From contig JACJDG010000003.1 of the NCBI GenBank assembly GCA_016432725.1, positions 3,720,001 to 3,784,000 of the forward strand: a DNA stretch of 64,000 nucleotides. Direction: 5' to 3'. Positions 18,728-27,374 of this stretch are shown in pieces. Source of the stretch: Streptomyces sp. DHE7-1 (GTDB taxonomy: Bacteria; Actinomycetota; Actinomycetes; Streptomycetales; Streptomycetaceae). A model generated the notes under the pieces. The model had not been told where the DNA came from. It worked only from the letters and a program-made list of their open reading frames with translations, and did not search any database. Position 1 is the stretch's first letter, and each line of letters opens with the position of its first letter. The translations under genes were made by a program, and so were the position numbers.

Positions 18728-20147
18728 GTGCGTCGTTTCATCGGGCGGGATCGCGAGCTGAGCGTGCTCGGCAACGCCTTGCGTGCGGTCCATGATGCCG
18801 TCGGGTCGGCGAAGCCGGGGCAGTGCGTCCTCATGCGGGGAAGGCGGCGGGTCGGCAAGTCCAGCCTCGTCGAGGAGTTCCTCCGGCGTACCGAGACGCC
18901 GTACCTCTTCTTCACCGCCGCGGGCGGCACCGCGGAGGACGAACTGACGGAACTGCTCGACGCCGTCGCCAGATCCACCCTGCCGGAGCGGGAACTGTTC
19001 TCCGAGGAGACCCCGACGCAGTGGAACGCGGCCTTGAGGCTGCTCGCGGAGATCCTTCCCGACGACGGCCCGAGCGTGGTGGTCATCGACGAGGTTCCGT
19101 ATCTCATGGACCGCATCGACGCCTTCGAGGGCATGCTCCAGCGGGCATGGGACCGGCTGCTCAGCCGCAAACCGGTGCTTCTCCTCCTGGTCGGGTCCGA
19201 TCTGTCGATGATGGAGGCGCTGAACAGCTACGACCGTCCCTTTCACCAGCGGGGCCGGGAAATGGTCGTGGGGCCCCTGAACCCGGCCGACATCGGCGAG
19301 ATGCTCGGTCTGTCACCGGCGGCCGCGTTCGACGCCGCGCTGATCACAGGGGGGCTCCCCTGATCTGCGCCGAGTGGCGGGCCGGAGCGGATGTCCGGGA
19401 GTTCCTCCGCGACTCGCTGGACAACCCGATCTCGGCGCTGCTGGTATCCGCCGAGCGCTCGCTGGCCGCGGAGTTCCCACCGCAGGCGATGAGCAGGGAG
19501 GTCCTGCGGGCCATCGGTTCCGGGGAGCGGACCTTCACCAACATCGCGCGCGCGGCCGGCGGCATCGCCCACACCACGCTCACCCGAGCCATGGACGTCC
19601 TGACCGAGAAACGGGTCGTGGCCGCCGAGCTGCCCCTCTCGCTGAGGCCGTCGAAGGAACGCCGCTACCGGGTGGCGGACCCCTACCTGCGGTTCTGGCT
19701 CGCGTTTCTGGATCCGCACATGGCGGAGATCGAGCGGATGCGGGGAGACCTCACGCTGAGCCGCATCGGGGAGCAGTGGACGAGCTGGCGCGGCCGCGCG
19801 ATCGAACCCCTGGTCCGGGAATCCCTCGCCCGTCTCCTGCCGGACGGGCTCCTGCCCGCCGCCCCGGCGATCGGGGGTACTGGACCCGCAGCAACGACAT
19901 CGAAATCGACCTCGTGGGCGCCGACCGGCAACCGGTGGCCAAGCAGCTGCTCTTCCTTGGCTCGGTCAAGTGGCTGGAGAACTCCGCGTTCGACAGCCAC
20001 GACCTGGCCGCACTGCACAAGCACCGGGCAGCGATCACCAACGAGCCGGTACCGCTCGTCGCGGTCTCCCGCAGCGGGGTCGGCTGTTCCGGCCTCCAGG
20101 CCGTGTACGGCCCCGAAGAACTGCTCGGTGCCTGGCTCAGGACGTGA
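18728..20147 (+). CDS. AAA ATPase with DUF234/PD-(D/E)XK-like C-terminal domain (two frameshifts)
   Basis: The GTG start follows GGGAGG. The ATPase domain has RFIGRDRELSVLGNALRAVH, Walker A RGRRRVGKSS (about 37-46) and Walker B VVVIDEVPYLM (about 118-128), like the archaeal/bacterial ATPase_2 group. A winged helix follows (SGERTFTNIARAAGGIAHTT). The C-terminal DUF234-type region has RYRVADPYLRFWLAFLDPH and the nuclease-like core NDIEIDLVG...FLGSVKW. The usual GExKW reads GSVKW, so the nuclease glutamate appears lost. Frames break at CCCC 19357-19360 and GGGGG 19873-19877; one base in each restores about 473 residues. Probably co-transcribed with or regulated by the palindrome. Biological role unknown. 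Confidence 0.75.
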
Positions 20148-20277
20148 GCGGGAACTGAACCCCGGTGGTTGCAGTTCTGGTTGCATTCGCTGTTCAGCAC
20201 CGTCCACCACCTGCCCTCAGCCCCGCTCCGCCGCAGGTCAGAACGTCCCCGTCCCTTCCCGAACCCCGGACGAACAT

Positions 20278-20397
20278 TTGGAAGGCGTGTTGGGGGCAAC
20301 CCCTCACGAGTTCGAATCTCGTATCCTCCGCCAGTGCCTCACCGGGCACGATGTCGAAGGGCCCCACCGCTTGCGGTGGGCCCTTCGTCGTTGTCCG
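20278..20397 (+). repeat. attR: 120-bp direct repeat with tRNA-Ser 3' half
   Basis: Matches 10520-10640 with one substitution and one G fewer at 20378-20380. It carries only the tRNA 3' half, lacking the acceptor 5' strand and D arm, so it is a displaced remnant. It defines the right end of the integrated element. The remaining bases of 20148-20436 hold no gene. Confidence 0.9.
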
Positions 20398-20436
20398 CCC
20401 CGGACTTTTTTCCCGGAGCCGTTCGGCACCCGGCGG

Positions 20437-21340
20437 TCACGTGCCGCCGGTCGCCACCCGCTCCCGAAGGGCCTGGACCAGCGTCGCCACCGGGAGGTGG
20501 TCGTGGTGGCGCGGCACGGCTACGCCGATGTACCGGGTCGGGGTCGGCGGATCGATCGGAACGGCCCGAAGACCCGCAACCTCCGGCGTCAGCGCGATGG
20601 ACGGGATCAGGGAGACGCCCACGCCCGCCGCGACGAGGGAGCGCGCGAAGGAGTAGTCGGTCGTCGTGCCGCGCACGTCCGGGACGAAGCCGGCGCGCTC
20701 GGCGTGGCGGCGCAGGTAGGCCTCGGTCTTGAGGCAGCCGAGCACCCAGGGCTCGTCTGCCAGTTCGGCGATGCCGAGCGCCCGGCGGCCGGCCAGCGGG
20801 TGCGCCTCGGGGAGGACGACGTGCAGGGGTCCTCCATCAGCGCGGTCCACTCGACGTCGGGGCTCCGGCCCGGGCGGCCGGGCAGCGGGCCGTCGAAGTG
20901 GTAGGCGAGCGCGGCGTCCACGGCGCCCTCGCGGACCAGGGGCAGGCTGTCCTCGGGCTCGGCCTCCCTGACGTGGATCACGGTGCCGGGGTGGGCGGCC
21001 GTCACGCGGGCCAGGGCGTCGGGCAGCAGCAGCCGGCCACCGCTGGTGAACGTGGCGAGGGTGAACTGCGGACGGCCGGCGCCCAGCCGGTCGACCTGCC
21101 GCTTGGCGTGCGCGAGCTCCGCGGCGACCGACTCCGCGGCCCCCACCATGATCCGGCCGGCCCGGGTGAGCCGCACCCCTCGGGTGCTGCGTTCCACGAC
21201 CCGCGCGCCGAGGCTGCGTTCCAGGGCCGCGACGTGCTGCGAGACGGCCGAGGGGTGAGCCGCAGGGCGGTGGCCGCCCGGTTGAAGCTGCCGTGCTCCG
21301 CCACCGCCCGCAGGACGCGGAGCCGCTGCACATCGATCAA
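20437..21340 (-). CDS. LysR family transcriptional regulator (two frameshifts)
   Basis: The TTG start at 21338-21340 (AAGGAAA upstream) gives LIDVQRLRVLRAVAEHGSFN. The LysR winged helix-turn-helix is split by a frame change at GGGG 21252-21255. The helix resumes as RSTRGVRLTRAGRIMVGAAE. The effector-binding domain (QFTLATFTSGGRLLLPDALA; YSFARSLVAAGVGVSLIPSI) is split again at GGGG 20826-20829. Restoring one base in each run gives a normal protein of about 301 residues. It is divergent from the epimerase and aldo/keto reductase genes, which LysR regulators in this arrangement often control. The intergenic gap of 70 bases would hold the shared operator. Confidence 0.85.
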
Positions 21341-21410
21341 CAGTTTTCCTTAATACGCCGGAAGCAAGTGGTCACTTCTGCTGTGGACGACAGGTGTCCA
21401 GGATGAGGCC

Positions 21411-22352
21411 ATGCAAAGCATCTGCGTCATCGGCGGGAACCGTTACTTCGGCGCGCTGCTGGTGCGGCGCCTGCGGGAGGCCGGGCACCGCGTCACCGTG
21501 GTCAACCGCGGCTCGGCCCCGCCTCCCGACGGCGTCGAGCACCTCGTCGTCGACCGGGACGACGAAGCCGCCCTGACCGCCGCCGTCGCCTCGCGCACCT
21601 TCGACACAGTCGTCGACCAGGTCTGCTACACACCGGTGCAGGCCGCCATCGCCGTCCGCGCCTTCCGGGGCCGCGCCCGCAGGTACGTCATGACGTCCAC
21701 CATCGAGGTCTACGACCCGTCGACCGCCGCGCTGCGTGCCGTGCCGCCGGGCACCCCGGTGGCGGAGGACACCGTGGACCCCGCCGACTGGCGGGTGGAC
21801 CCGGACCTGCCCTGGCGGGACGCCGCCTACCTGGAGACGCACTACGCCGAGGGCAAGCGTCAGGCGGAGGCCGTGTTCACCCAGGACGGCGGATTCGCGT
21901 TCGCCGCCGTCCGCAGCGCCCACGTGCTCGGCGGCGGCGCGCAGGAGTTCACCGGCCGGCTGATGCACTACGTCGAGCGGATCGCCGGGGGACGCCCCCT
22001 CACCGTGCACCCGGTGGCGCTGCCCACCGTCTTCATCCACTACGAGGAACTGGCCGACGTGCTGCTGTGGGCGGCCACGGCCACCGACTTCACGGGTCCG
22101 GTGAACGCCTGCTCGGACGGCCTCCTCGACGTACGCGATCTGGGAGCCGTGATCGCGGCCATGACCGGCCGGGATCCGGTGTACCGGGCCGTCGCGCCGG
22201 GCGAGGCGGCTTCGCCGTTCTCCTTCGACCGCCACTACGCCATGAGCAACACCCGCGCCGGACGGCTGGGCTACGTCTTCTCCCGTACGGCCGACTGGCT
22301 GCCCGGCGCCGTGGCCGAAGCCCTCGCCGCCCCGGTCGCCCCGGCAAGCTGA
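21411..22352 (+). CDS. NAD-dependent epimerase/dehydratase family protein (extended SDR)
   Basis: The 313-residue product opens MQSICVIGGNRYFGALLVRR, a glycine-rich Rossmann motif of the atypical GGxxxxG form. It continues with VVDQVCYTPVQAAIAVRAF. It has an SDR-like active-site region (YVMTSTIEVYDPS), and ETHYAEGKRQAE may supply the YxxxK pair. Such proteins use NAD(P) to reduce or epimerise nucleotide sugars or related substrates. The actual substrate cannot be read from sequence. It is intact, divergent from the LysR gene and followed 27 bases later by an aldo/keto reductase, suggesting a small LysR-controlled oxidoreductase operon. Confidence 0.82.
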   Translation: MQSICVIGGNRYFGALLVRRLREAGHRVTVVNRGSAPPPDGVEHLVVDRDDEAALTAAVASRTFDTVVDQVCYTPVQAAIAVRAFRGRARRYVMTSTIEVYDPSTAALRAVPPGTPVAEDTVDPADWRVDPDLPWRDAAYLETHYAEGKRQAEAVFTQDGGFAFAAVRSAHVLGGGAQEFTGRLMHYVERIAGGRPLTVHPVALPTVFIHYEELADVLLWAATATDFTGPVNACSDGLLDVRDLGAVIAAMTGRDPVYRAVAPGEAASPFSFDRHYAMSNTRAGRLGYVFSRTADWLPGAVAEALAAPVAPAS

Positions 22353-22379
22353 GCGACCCCTGTCGGAGAACGGACGCAG

Positions 22380-23263
22380 ATGAAGTACCGCACCCTGGGG
22401 ACGACCACGGTAAGCGCGATCGGCCTGGGCGCCATGCCCCTGTCCATCGAGCATCGCCCGGACGAGGAACAGGCCGTCGCGACGGTCCACGCCGCCCTCG
22501 ACGCCGGTGTCACGCTCATCGACACCGCCGACAGCTACCACTGGCACGCCGGCGAGCAGGGCCACAACGAACTCCTCGTCGCGCGTGCCCTGGCCCGCTA
22601 CGGCGGCGACACCTCCGGCGTCCTGATCGCGACCAAGGGGGCCGGGGCCGCTCCGGCGACGGCGGCTGGACCGTCACCGGCACCCCCGGCCATCTCAAGC
22701 GGGCCGCCGAGGCCTCCCTCGGGCGGCTGGGGGTGGAGGCCATCGGCCTGTACCAGCTGCACAAGCCCGATCCCGGCGTGCCCTGGGCGGAATCCGTCGG
22801 CGCGCTGCGCGAACTGCTCGACGCCGGCACCATCCGCACGGCCGGCATCTCCAACGTGACCACCGGCCAGATCCGGGAGGCCCACGCCATCCTCGGCGAC
22901 GCCCTGGTCTCGGTGCAGAACCGGTACTCGCCCGCCGTGCGCGACGCCGAGCCCGAGCTTCGGCTCAGCACCCGGCTCGGCCTGGCCTTCCTGCCGTGGA
23001 GCCCGCTGGGCGGCATCTCCCGCAGTTCCCTGGACGGCCCGTCCGGCCCGGCCTCCGCCGGCACCGCCTTCCACCGCGTCGCGGCCGGACGCGGTGTCAG
23101 CGCGCAGCGGATCGCCCTGGCCTGGCTGCTGGCGCGCTCCCCGGCGGTCATCCCGGTGCCGGGCGCGAGCCGCCCGTCCTCGATCCGGGACTCGGCCGGG
23201 GCCACGGCGGTCGAGCTCGACGCTGCGGAGCTGGCGGAACTGGAGGCCGAGCTGCCGGGCTGA
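22380..23263 (+). CDS. Aldo/keto reductase (frameshifted)
   Basis: The N-terminus MKYRTLGTTTVSAIGLGAMP and the cofactor/catalytic region (TLIDTADSYHWHAGEQGHNE with Asp and Tyr) are characteristic of AKRs. Later parts are GLYQLHKPDP, TAGISNVTTGQIREA, FLPWSPLGG and the NADPH-binding VIPVPGASRPSSI. The frame changes in the GGGGG run at 22637-22641, inside the expected ATKGGRGRSGDG; one extra G restores a protein of about 294 residues. NADPH-dependent carbonyl reduction is the family reaction and the substrate is unknown. Probably co-transcribed with the upstream SDR gene. Confidence 0.86.
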
Positions 23264-23317
23264 GCGTCCGGCGGCCTCCCGGCCCGGCCCCTGAGCGCAC
23301 CCCCGGACCGGCGGCCG

Positions 23318-23593
23318 TCAGCCGGCCGTCTCCGGGCCCCATCGGTGCGGCCCCACTCCGCGCCAGTCGATCCACGGGGCCCCGGCCACGTCGGCCGGGT
23401 CGATCTCCAGCCCGGCCCGGCGGAGGAACTCCGCGACATCGGCGGCGTTGTGGGCCAGACCGAGGAATTCGCCGTCCACGCGCACGCGTCGGCCGCCGGA
23501 GGGCGAGGGCTGGTGCACGGTCACGCGGATCGGTCCGGACGGCGTGCCCTCGGGCCCGTCCGGGTCGTGCGGGCCCGCGTCCCAGCGCGTCAT
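23318..23593 (-). CDS. Conserved hypothetical small protein
   Basis: A 91-residue acidic/basic mixed protein (RVDGEFLGLAHNAADVAEFL; GLEIDPADVAGAPWIDWRGV) with no membrane segment. I do not recognise a domain. Its ATG overlaps the stop of the upstream gene by ATGA, so the two are translationally coupled. The pattern DxxxFLRRAGLE followed by a Trp-rich C-terminus looks like a folded protein and not a shadow frame. Confidence 0.55.
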   Translation of the reverse strand: MTRWDAGPHDPDGPEGTPSGPIRVTVHQPSPSGGRRVRVDGEFLGLAHNAADVAEFLRRAGLEIDPADVAGAPWIDWRGVGPHRWGPETAG

Positions 23594-23823
23594 CGGTGAA
23601 GCCGCTCGTTCACGGGCCCGTCCGCCCGCCCCAGCTCACGAAGCTCCCACCATGCCGCGGGGTCGGGCCGCCGGCGCCGCCAGTACGGATGGAAGAACGT
23701 CCAAGTCGACAGCCGGTAAAGACGCCGGCGCAGTTCGGTGCGGCCAGGATGCTCGGCGAGCTGCCGGTACGTGGCACTCCACTCCCTTTGAGCCTGCGCG
23801 AGGTCGTCGGGAAACGTTCGCAT
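23590..23823 (-). CDS. Hypothetical small protein, coupled to the downstream gene
   Basis: From the ATG at 23821-23823 it encodes 77 residues (MRTFPDDLAQAQREWSATYR; LYRLSTWTFFHPYWRRRR). It is basic and aromatic-rich. An ATG four codons further upstream is possible. The stop overlaps the next start (ATGA). The pair is divergent from the SpoIIE-type phosphatase, separated by under 100 bases. Function unknown. Confidence 0.55.
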   Translation of the reverse strand: MRTFPDDLAQAQREWSATYRQLAEHPGRTELRRRLYRLSTWTFFHPYWRRRRPDPAAWWELRELGRADGPVNERLHR

Positions 23824-23920
23824 GGCCGAATTCAATCACGTGTTCGATTTCTGGCGCCACCGCGACGGACACGCCTCACCGGCCCGCTCCCGGGCCGGGC
23901 AGTGGTGCTATCAAGGGGAT

Positions 23921-26722
23921 ATGGAGGTATTTGCCGGGCGGTCCCCGGGCTCGGCGGAGCACTGGTCCGCCGGCAGTCCGCGGCGGCGGCGTACCTCCCT
24001 GCTGGACCCGCGCAGCGTGGCCGGTCAGGTGCTCCTGCTCCAGATCGCGGTCGTGGTGCTGCTGGTGGTGACCGCGGTGGCGGCCATCGTGCTCCAGGCG
24101 GCGCGGGACGCGCTGCGGGAGGGACGGCGGGCATCGGTCGTCGCGGCCCAGTCGTTCGCGAGCGCTCCCGGCGTGGCCGGGGCGATGCGCGGCCCGGACC
24201 CGACGGCGGTGCTCCAGCCGAGGACCGAGGCGGCCCGCAAGCGCTCGGGCCTCGACTTCGTCGTCGCCATGAACACGCAGGGCATCCGCTACACGTATCC
24301 GTACCCGAGCGAGATCGGGAAGAAGTTCGTCGGCACCATCGGCCCGGCGCTGCGGGGGGAGACGGTCGTCGAGCAGGCCGGCGGGCCGCCGCTGCCGACG
24401 GGCAGGGGGACGGCCGTGCAGGCGGTGGTCCCGGTGACCGACGCGCGGGGCAAGGTCGTCGGCCTGGTCTCCGCCGGGATCACGGTCCGCAACGTGGCGG
24501 CGCTGTGGATGCCGGAGCTGCCGATCGCCCTGGGCGCGGGCGCCGCCGCGCTGGCGCTGGCCGTGACCGGGACGGGCCTGGTGTCCCGGCGGCTGCTGCG
24601 GCAGACCCGCGGCCTCGCCCCCGGGGAGCTGGCGGAGCTGTACGAGCACCACGAGGCGGTGCTGCACGCGGTGCGGGAGGGTGTGCTGATCACCGACGCC
24701 GAGGACCGCCTGCTGCTGGCCAACGAGGAGGCGACGCGGCTGCTCGGGCTGCCGGACGGCGTGCGCGGGCGCCCGGTGCGGGAGCTGGACCTGCCGGAGC
24801 CGGTCCAGCGGCTGCTGGCCTCACCGGAGCCGGTCGACGACGCGGTGCATCTCGCCGGGGACCGGCTGCTGGCGGTGAACAAGCGGCCCACGTACCCGGG
24901 GACCGGGCGCAGGGGCAGCGTGGTGACGCTGCGGGACACCACGGAGCTGGCGGCGCTCACCGGACGTGCCGAGGTCGCGCGGCAGCGGCTGAACCTGCTG
25001 TACGACGCCGGGGTGGGCGTCGGCACGACGCTGGACGTGGAGCGTACGGCCCAGGAACTGGCCGATGTGGCGGTGCCGCGGTTCGCCGACCTGGTGACGG
25101 TGGACCTGCTGGACGCGGTGCTGCGCGGCTGGGAGCCGACAGCGGAGGGCTGGCGGCATCTGCGTCGCACGGCGATCGCCGGCGAGCGGCGGAAGGTGCC
25201 GGCGTACCCGCTCGGCGAGGTCATCGACCTCTCTCCGCTGGCCCCGCAGACGCGGACGCTGCAGGAGGGGCACGGCCTGCTGGAGGCGGACCTGCGCAAG
25301 GCACCCGGCTGGCGGGACCAGGACCCGGAGCGGGCCCGGCAGGCCCTGGAGTGCGGGCTGCGTTCGCTGGTGGCGGTGCCGCTGCGGGCCCGGGGCGTGC
25401 CGCTGGGCGTGGCGAGCTTCTACCGGCGGCGCGAGGCGAAGCCGTTCGAGGCGGACGACCTGTCCTTCGCCGAGGAACTGGCCGCGCGGGCGGCGGTCGC
25501 CATCGACAACGCCCGCCGGTTCACCCGGGAGCACGCCATGGCGGTGACGCTGCAGCGCAGTCTGCTGCCGCGCGGGCAGCCGGAGCAGGACGCGCTGGAG
25601 GTCGCCTGGCGGTACCTGCCCGCGGAGGGCGGGGTGGGCGGCGACTGGTTCGACGTCATCCCGCTGCCCGGCGCCCGGGTGGCCCTGGTGATGGGCGACG
25701 TCGTCGGACGCGGACTGCACGCGGCGGCGACGATGGGCCGGCTGCGCACCGCGGTGCACAACTTCGCCACCCTGGACCTGCCCGTGGACGAGGTGCTCGG
25801 GAACCTGGACGACCTGGTCGTCCGCATGGACAACGAGGAGGGCGCGGCCGATGCCGCGGAAGGCCTCGAAGGCGAGGGGGTGACCGGGGCGACCTGCCTG
25901 TACGCGGTCTACGACTCCGTGACCGGGGCCTGCACGATGGCCCGCGCGGGGCACCCGGAACCGGTGCTCGTGCGCCCCGACGGCACGGTCGCCTGTCCGG
26001 GCGTGCCGGCGTCGGCGCCGCTCGGCCTGGGCGGCTACCCGTTCGAGACCGCCGAGCTGTCCCTGCCGGAGGGTTCGCAGCTCCTGCTGTACACGGACGG
26101 CCTGGTGGAGGACCGCGTCCAGGACATCGACGTCGGCATGGAGCGGCTGCGCCGGGCGCTGGACGGGTCCGGGGACCGCACTCCGGAGGAGACCTGCCGG
26201 ACGGTGATCGACGCCCTGAGGCCGGTCCACTCCGCCGACGACATCGCGCTGCTCGCGGCCCGCACCCGGCGGTTCCCGCCCTCGCGGGTGGCCGAGTGGG
26301 ACGTGCCCGCGGACCCGGCACTGGTGCCCGCGGCGCGGGCCCGCTGCCGGGAGACGCTGCTGGAGTGGGGGCTGGAGGAGACCGGGTTCACCACGGAGCT
26401 GATCCTCAGCGAGCTGGTCACGAACGCGATCCGGTACGGCTCCCCGCCGGTCACCGTACGGCTGCTGCGCGGACGCTGTCTGACCTGCGAGGTGTCGGAC
26501 GGCAGCAGCACCTCGCCGCGGCTGCGGCGGGCGGCGACGACGGACGAGGGCGGCCGGGGCCTGTTCCTGGTCGCGCAGTTCGCCCAGCGCTGGGGCACCC
26601 GCTACACCAGTCGCGGCAAGGTCATCTGGACGGAGCAGCAGTTGCACGACGGCGCGGTCTCCGCCGCCGGGCACACCCCGGTCGACTTCCTCCTCGAGCA
26701 GTTCGACGACCTGGAGCCGTGA
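23921..26722 (+). CDS. SpoIIE-family protein phosphatase with membrane sensor, PAS, GAF and HATPase domains
   Basis: The ATG at 23921 has AAGGGG upstream. The 933-residue product has a transmembrane helix (residues about 35-60), then an extracytoplasmic Cache-like sensor (RSGLDFVVAMNTQGIRYTYP) and a second helix near 195-220. Next come PAS (AVLHAVREGVLITDAEDRLL, about 250-340) and GAF (about 355-540). The PP2C/SpoIIE phosphatase core has GGVGGDWFDVIPL, MGDVVGRGL and HSADDIALL (about 560-770). The C-terminal anti-sigma-type HATPase has LILSELVTNAIRYG and EGGRGLFLV (about 800-915). It combines the phosphatase and kinase modules of partner-switching control of a sigma factor. No anti-sigma antagonist gene is adjacent. 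Confidence 0.92.
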   Translation: MEVFAGRSPGSAEHWSAGSPRRRRTSLLDPRSVAGQVLLLQIAVVVLLVVTAVAAIVLQAARDALREGRRASVVAAQSFASAPGVAGAMRGPDPTAVLQPRTEAARKRSGLDFVVAMNTQGIRYTYPYPSEIGKKFVGTIGPALRGETVVEQAGGPPLPTGRGTAVQAVVPVTDARGKVVGLVSAGITVRNVAALWMPELPIALGAGAAALALAVTGTGLVSRRLLRQTRGLAPGELAELYEHHEAVLHAVREGVLITDAEDRLLLANEEATRLLGLPDGVRGRPVRELDLPEPVQRLLASPEPVDDAVHLAGDRLLAVNKRPTYPGTGRRGSVVTLRDTTELAALTGRAEVARQRLNLLYDAGVGVGTTLDVERTAQELADVAVPRFADLVTVDLLDAVLRGWEPTAEGWRHLRRTAIAGERRKVPAYPLGEVIDLSPLAPQTRTLQEGHGLLEADLRKAPGWRDQDPERARQALECGLRSLVAVPLRARGVPLGVASFYRRREAKPFEADDLSFAEELAARAAVAIDNARRFTREHAMAVTLQRSLLPRGQPEQDALEVAWRYLPAEGGVGGDWFDVIPLPGARVALVMGDVVGRGLHAAATMGRLRTAVHNFATLDLPVDEVLGNLDDLVVRMDNEEGAADAAEGLEGEGVTGATCLYAVYDSVTGACTMARAGHPEPVLVRPDGTVACPGVPASAPLGLGGYPFETAELSLPEGSQLLLYTDGLVEDRVQDIDVGMERLRRALDGSGDRTPEETCRTVIDALRPVHSADDIALLAARTRRFPPSRVAEWDVPADPALVPAARARCRETLLEWGLEETGFTTELILSELVTNAIRYGSPPVTVRLLRGRCLTCEVSDGSSTSPRLRRAATTDEGGRGLFLVAQFAQRWGTRYTSRGKVIWTEQQLHDGAVSAAGHTPVDFLLEQFDDLEP

Positions 26723-26747
26723 GCCCGGCCCCGGTGCGCGCGGCCGG

Positions 26748-27353
26748 TCAGCCGGGACGCTCCGCCGCCAGCTCGCCGATCCCGGCGGCCAGTGCGTCCG
26801 CCACCGCGCGCGGGGGCGTCTCGGGCGCTCCCTGGACCTTCTCCGGGCGCGCGGTCCGCGCGGCCAGCGGCAGTTCCACCTGTACGCCTCCCGCGCGGGT
26901 CAGGTTCACGGGGTTGCGGGGATTCAGGCCCCGCAGCCCGGCCGGGATCAGCTCCAGGTCCGTCACCGTGGCGAAGGCGGGGGCGAGCAGGGCGAGCGGG
27001 CGCCCTAGGGCCAGCGCCGCCGCGCGGTTGGCGCCGCCCAGGAAGATCGAGCGGGTGGCGTCGGGCCGCAGGTGACCGTGCAGCGAGACGGTCAGCGACA
27101 CGTGGGCGAGGAACTCCCGCAGAGCCTCGCAGGGGGCCTCGGACATCCGGTGCGAGGGGATGTGGACCGGGGTGCCGGCGGGCTGGGTGAAGACCAGGGC
27201 GGTCGCCCCCGTGCGGGCCGCCACCTCACGGGCCAGTTCCGCCGTACCGCCCTCCTTGGAGCCGTGCAGGGCCAGCAGGCCGATGTCCGACCGGACGGTG
27301 AGCGCGGCTTCGAACTCCACGCCCTCGATGACCACTCGCTCGCCGTGCTCCAT
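26748..27353 (-). CDS. Poly-gamma-glutamate hydrolase family protein
   Basis: A 201-residue product with the motifs of the PGA hydrolase/YjqB family: LLALHGSKEGGTAELAREVA near residue 30, HIPSHRMSE near 67, and the His-containing SLHGHLRPDATRSIFLGG near 92. The family includes zinc-dependent phage and Bacillus gamma-polyglutamate hydrolases. The conserved His and Glu residues for metal binding are present. No signal peptide is visible, so a cytoplasmic location is likely. In Streptomyces the substrate is unproven. Confidence 0.8.
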   Translation of the reverse strand: MEHGERVVIEGVEFEAALTVRSDIGLLALHGSKEGGTAELAREVAARTGATALVFTQPAGTPVHIPSHRMSEAPCEALREFLAHVSLTVSLHGHLRPDATRSIFLGGANRAAALALGRPLALLAPAFATVTDLELIPAGLRGLNPRNPVNLTRAGGVQVELPLAARTARPEKVQGAPETPPRAVADALAAGIGELAAERPG

Positions 27354-27374
27354 CTCGCCCTCTCCCCGGGACCG

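Larger units (their letters stand above)
10520..20397. mobile_element. Integrative element of the actinomycete AICE (pSAM2-like) type in tRNA-Ser(GGA)
   Basis: About 9.8 kb lies between two ~120-bp direct repeats derived from the 3' half of tRNA-Ser(GGA). Immediately inside the left repeat is the int-xis-repSA module, in the order and orientation typical of pSAM2-like elements. The traSA/spd transfer genes expected of a functional AICE are absent. RepSA is truncated at a junction near 13185. The rest is remnants and cargo: a TPR fragment, a secreted protein, an 811-residue helicase-associated protein and an AAA ATPase. The element is therefore probably immobile on its own, although int and xis look intact. 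Confidence 0.88.

Noticed and set aside
20278..20335. A second tRNA-Ser gene
   Set aside because: Only the 3' half from the anticodon loop onward is present; the acceptor 5' strand and D arm are missing. It is the right attachment repeat.
22996..27075. 1,359-residue plus-strand open frame across the aldo/keto reductase, small genes and SpoIIE phosphatase
   Set aside because: It crosses several real genes in a different frame and is G/R/P-rich with no recognisable domain.
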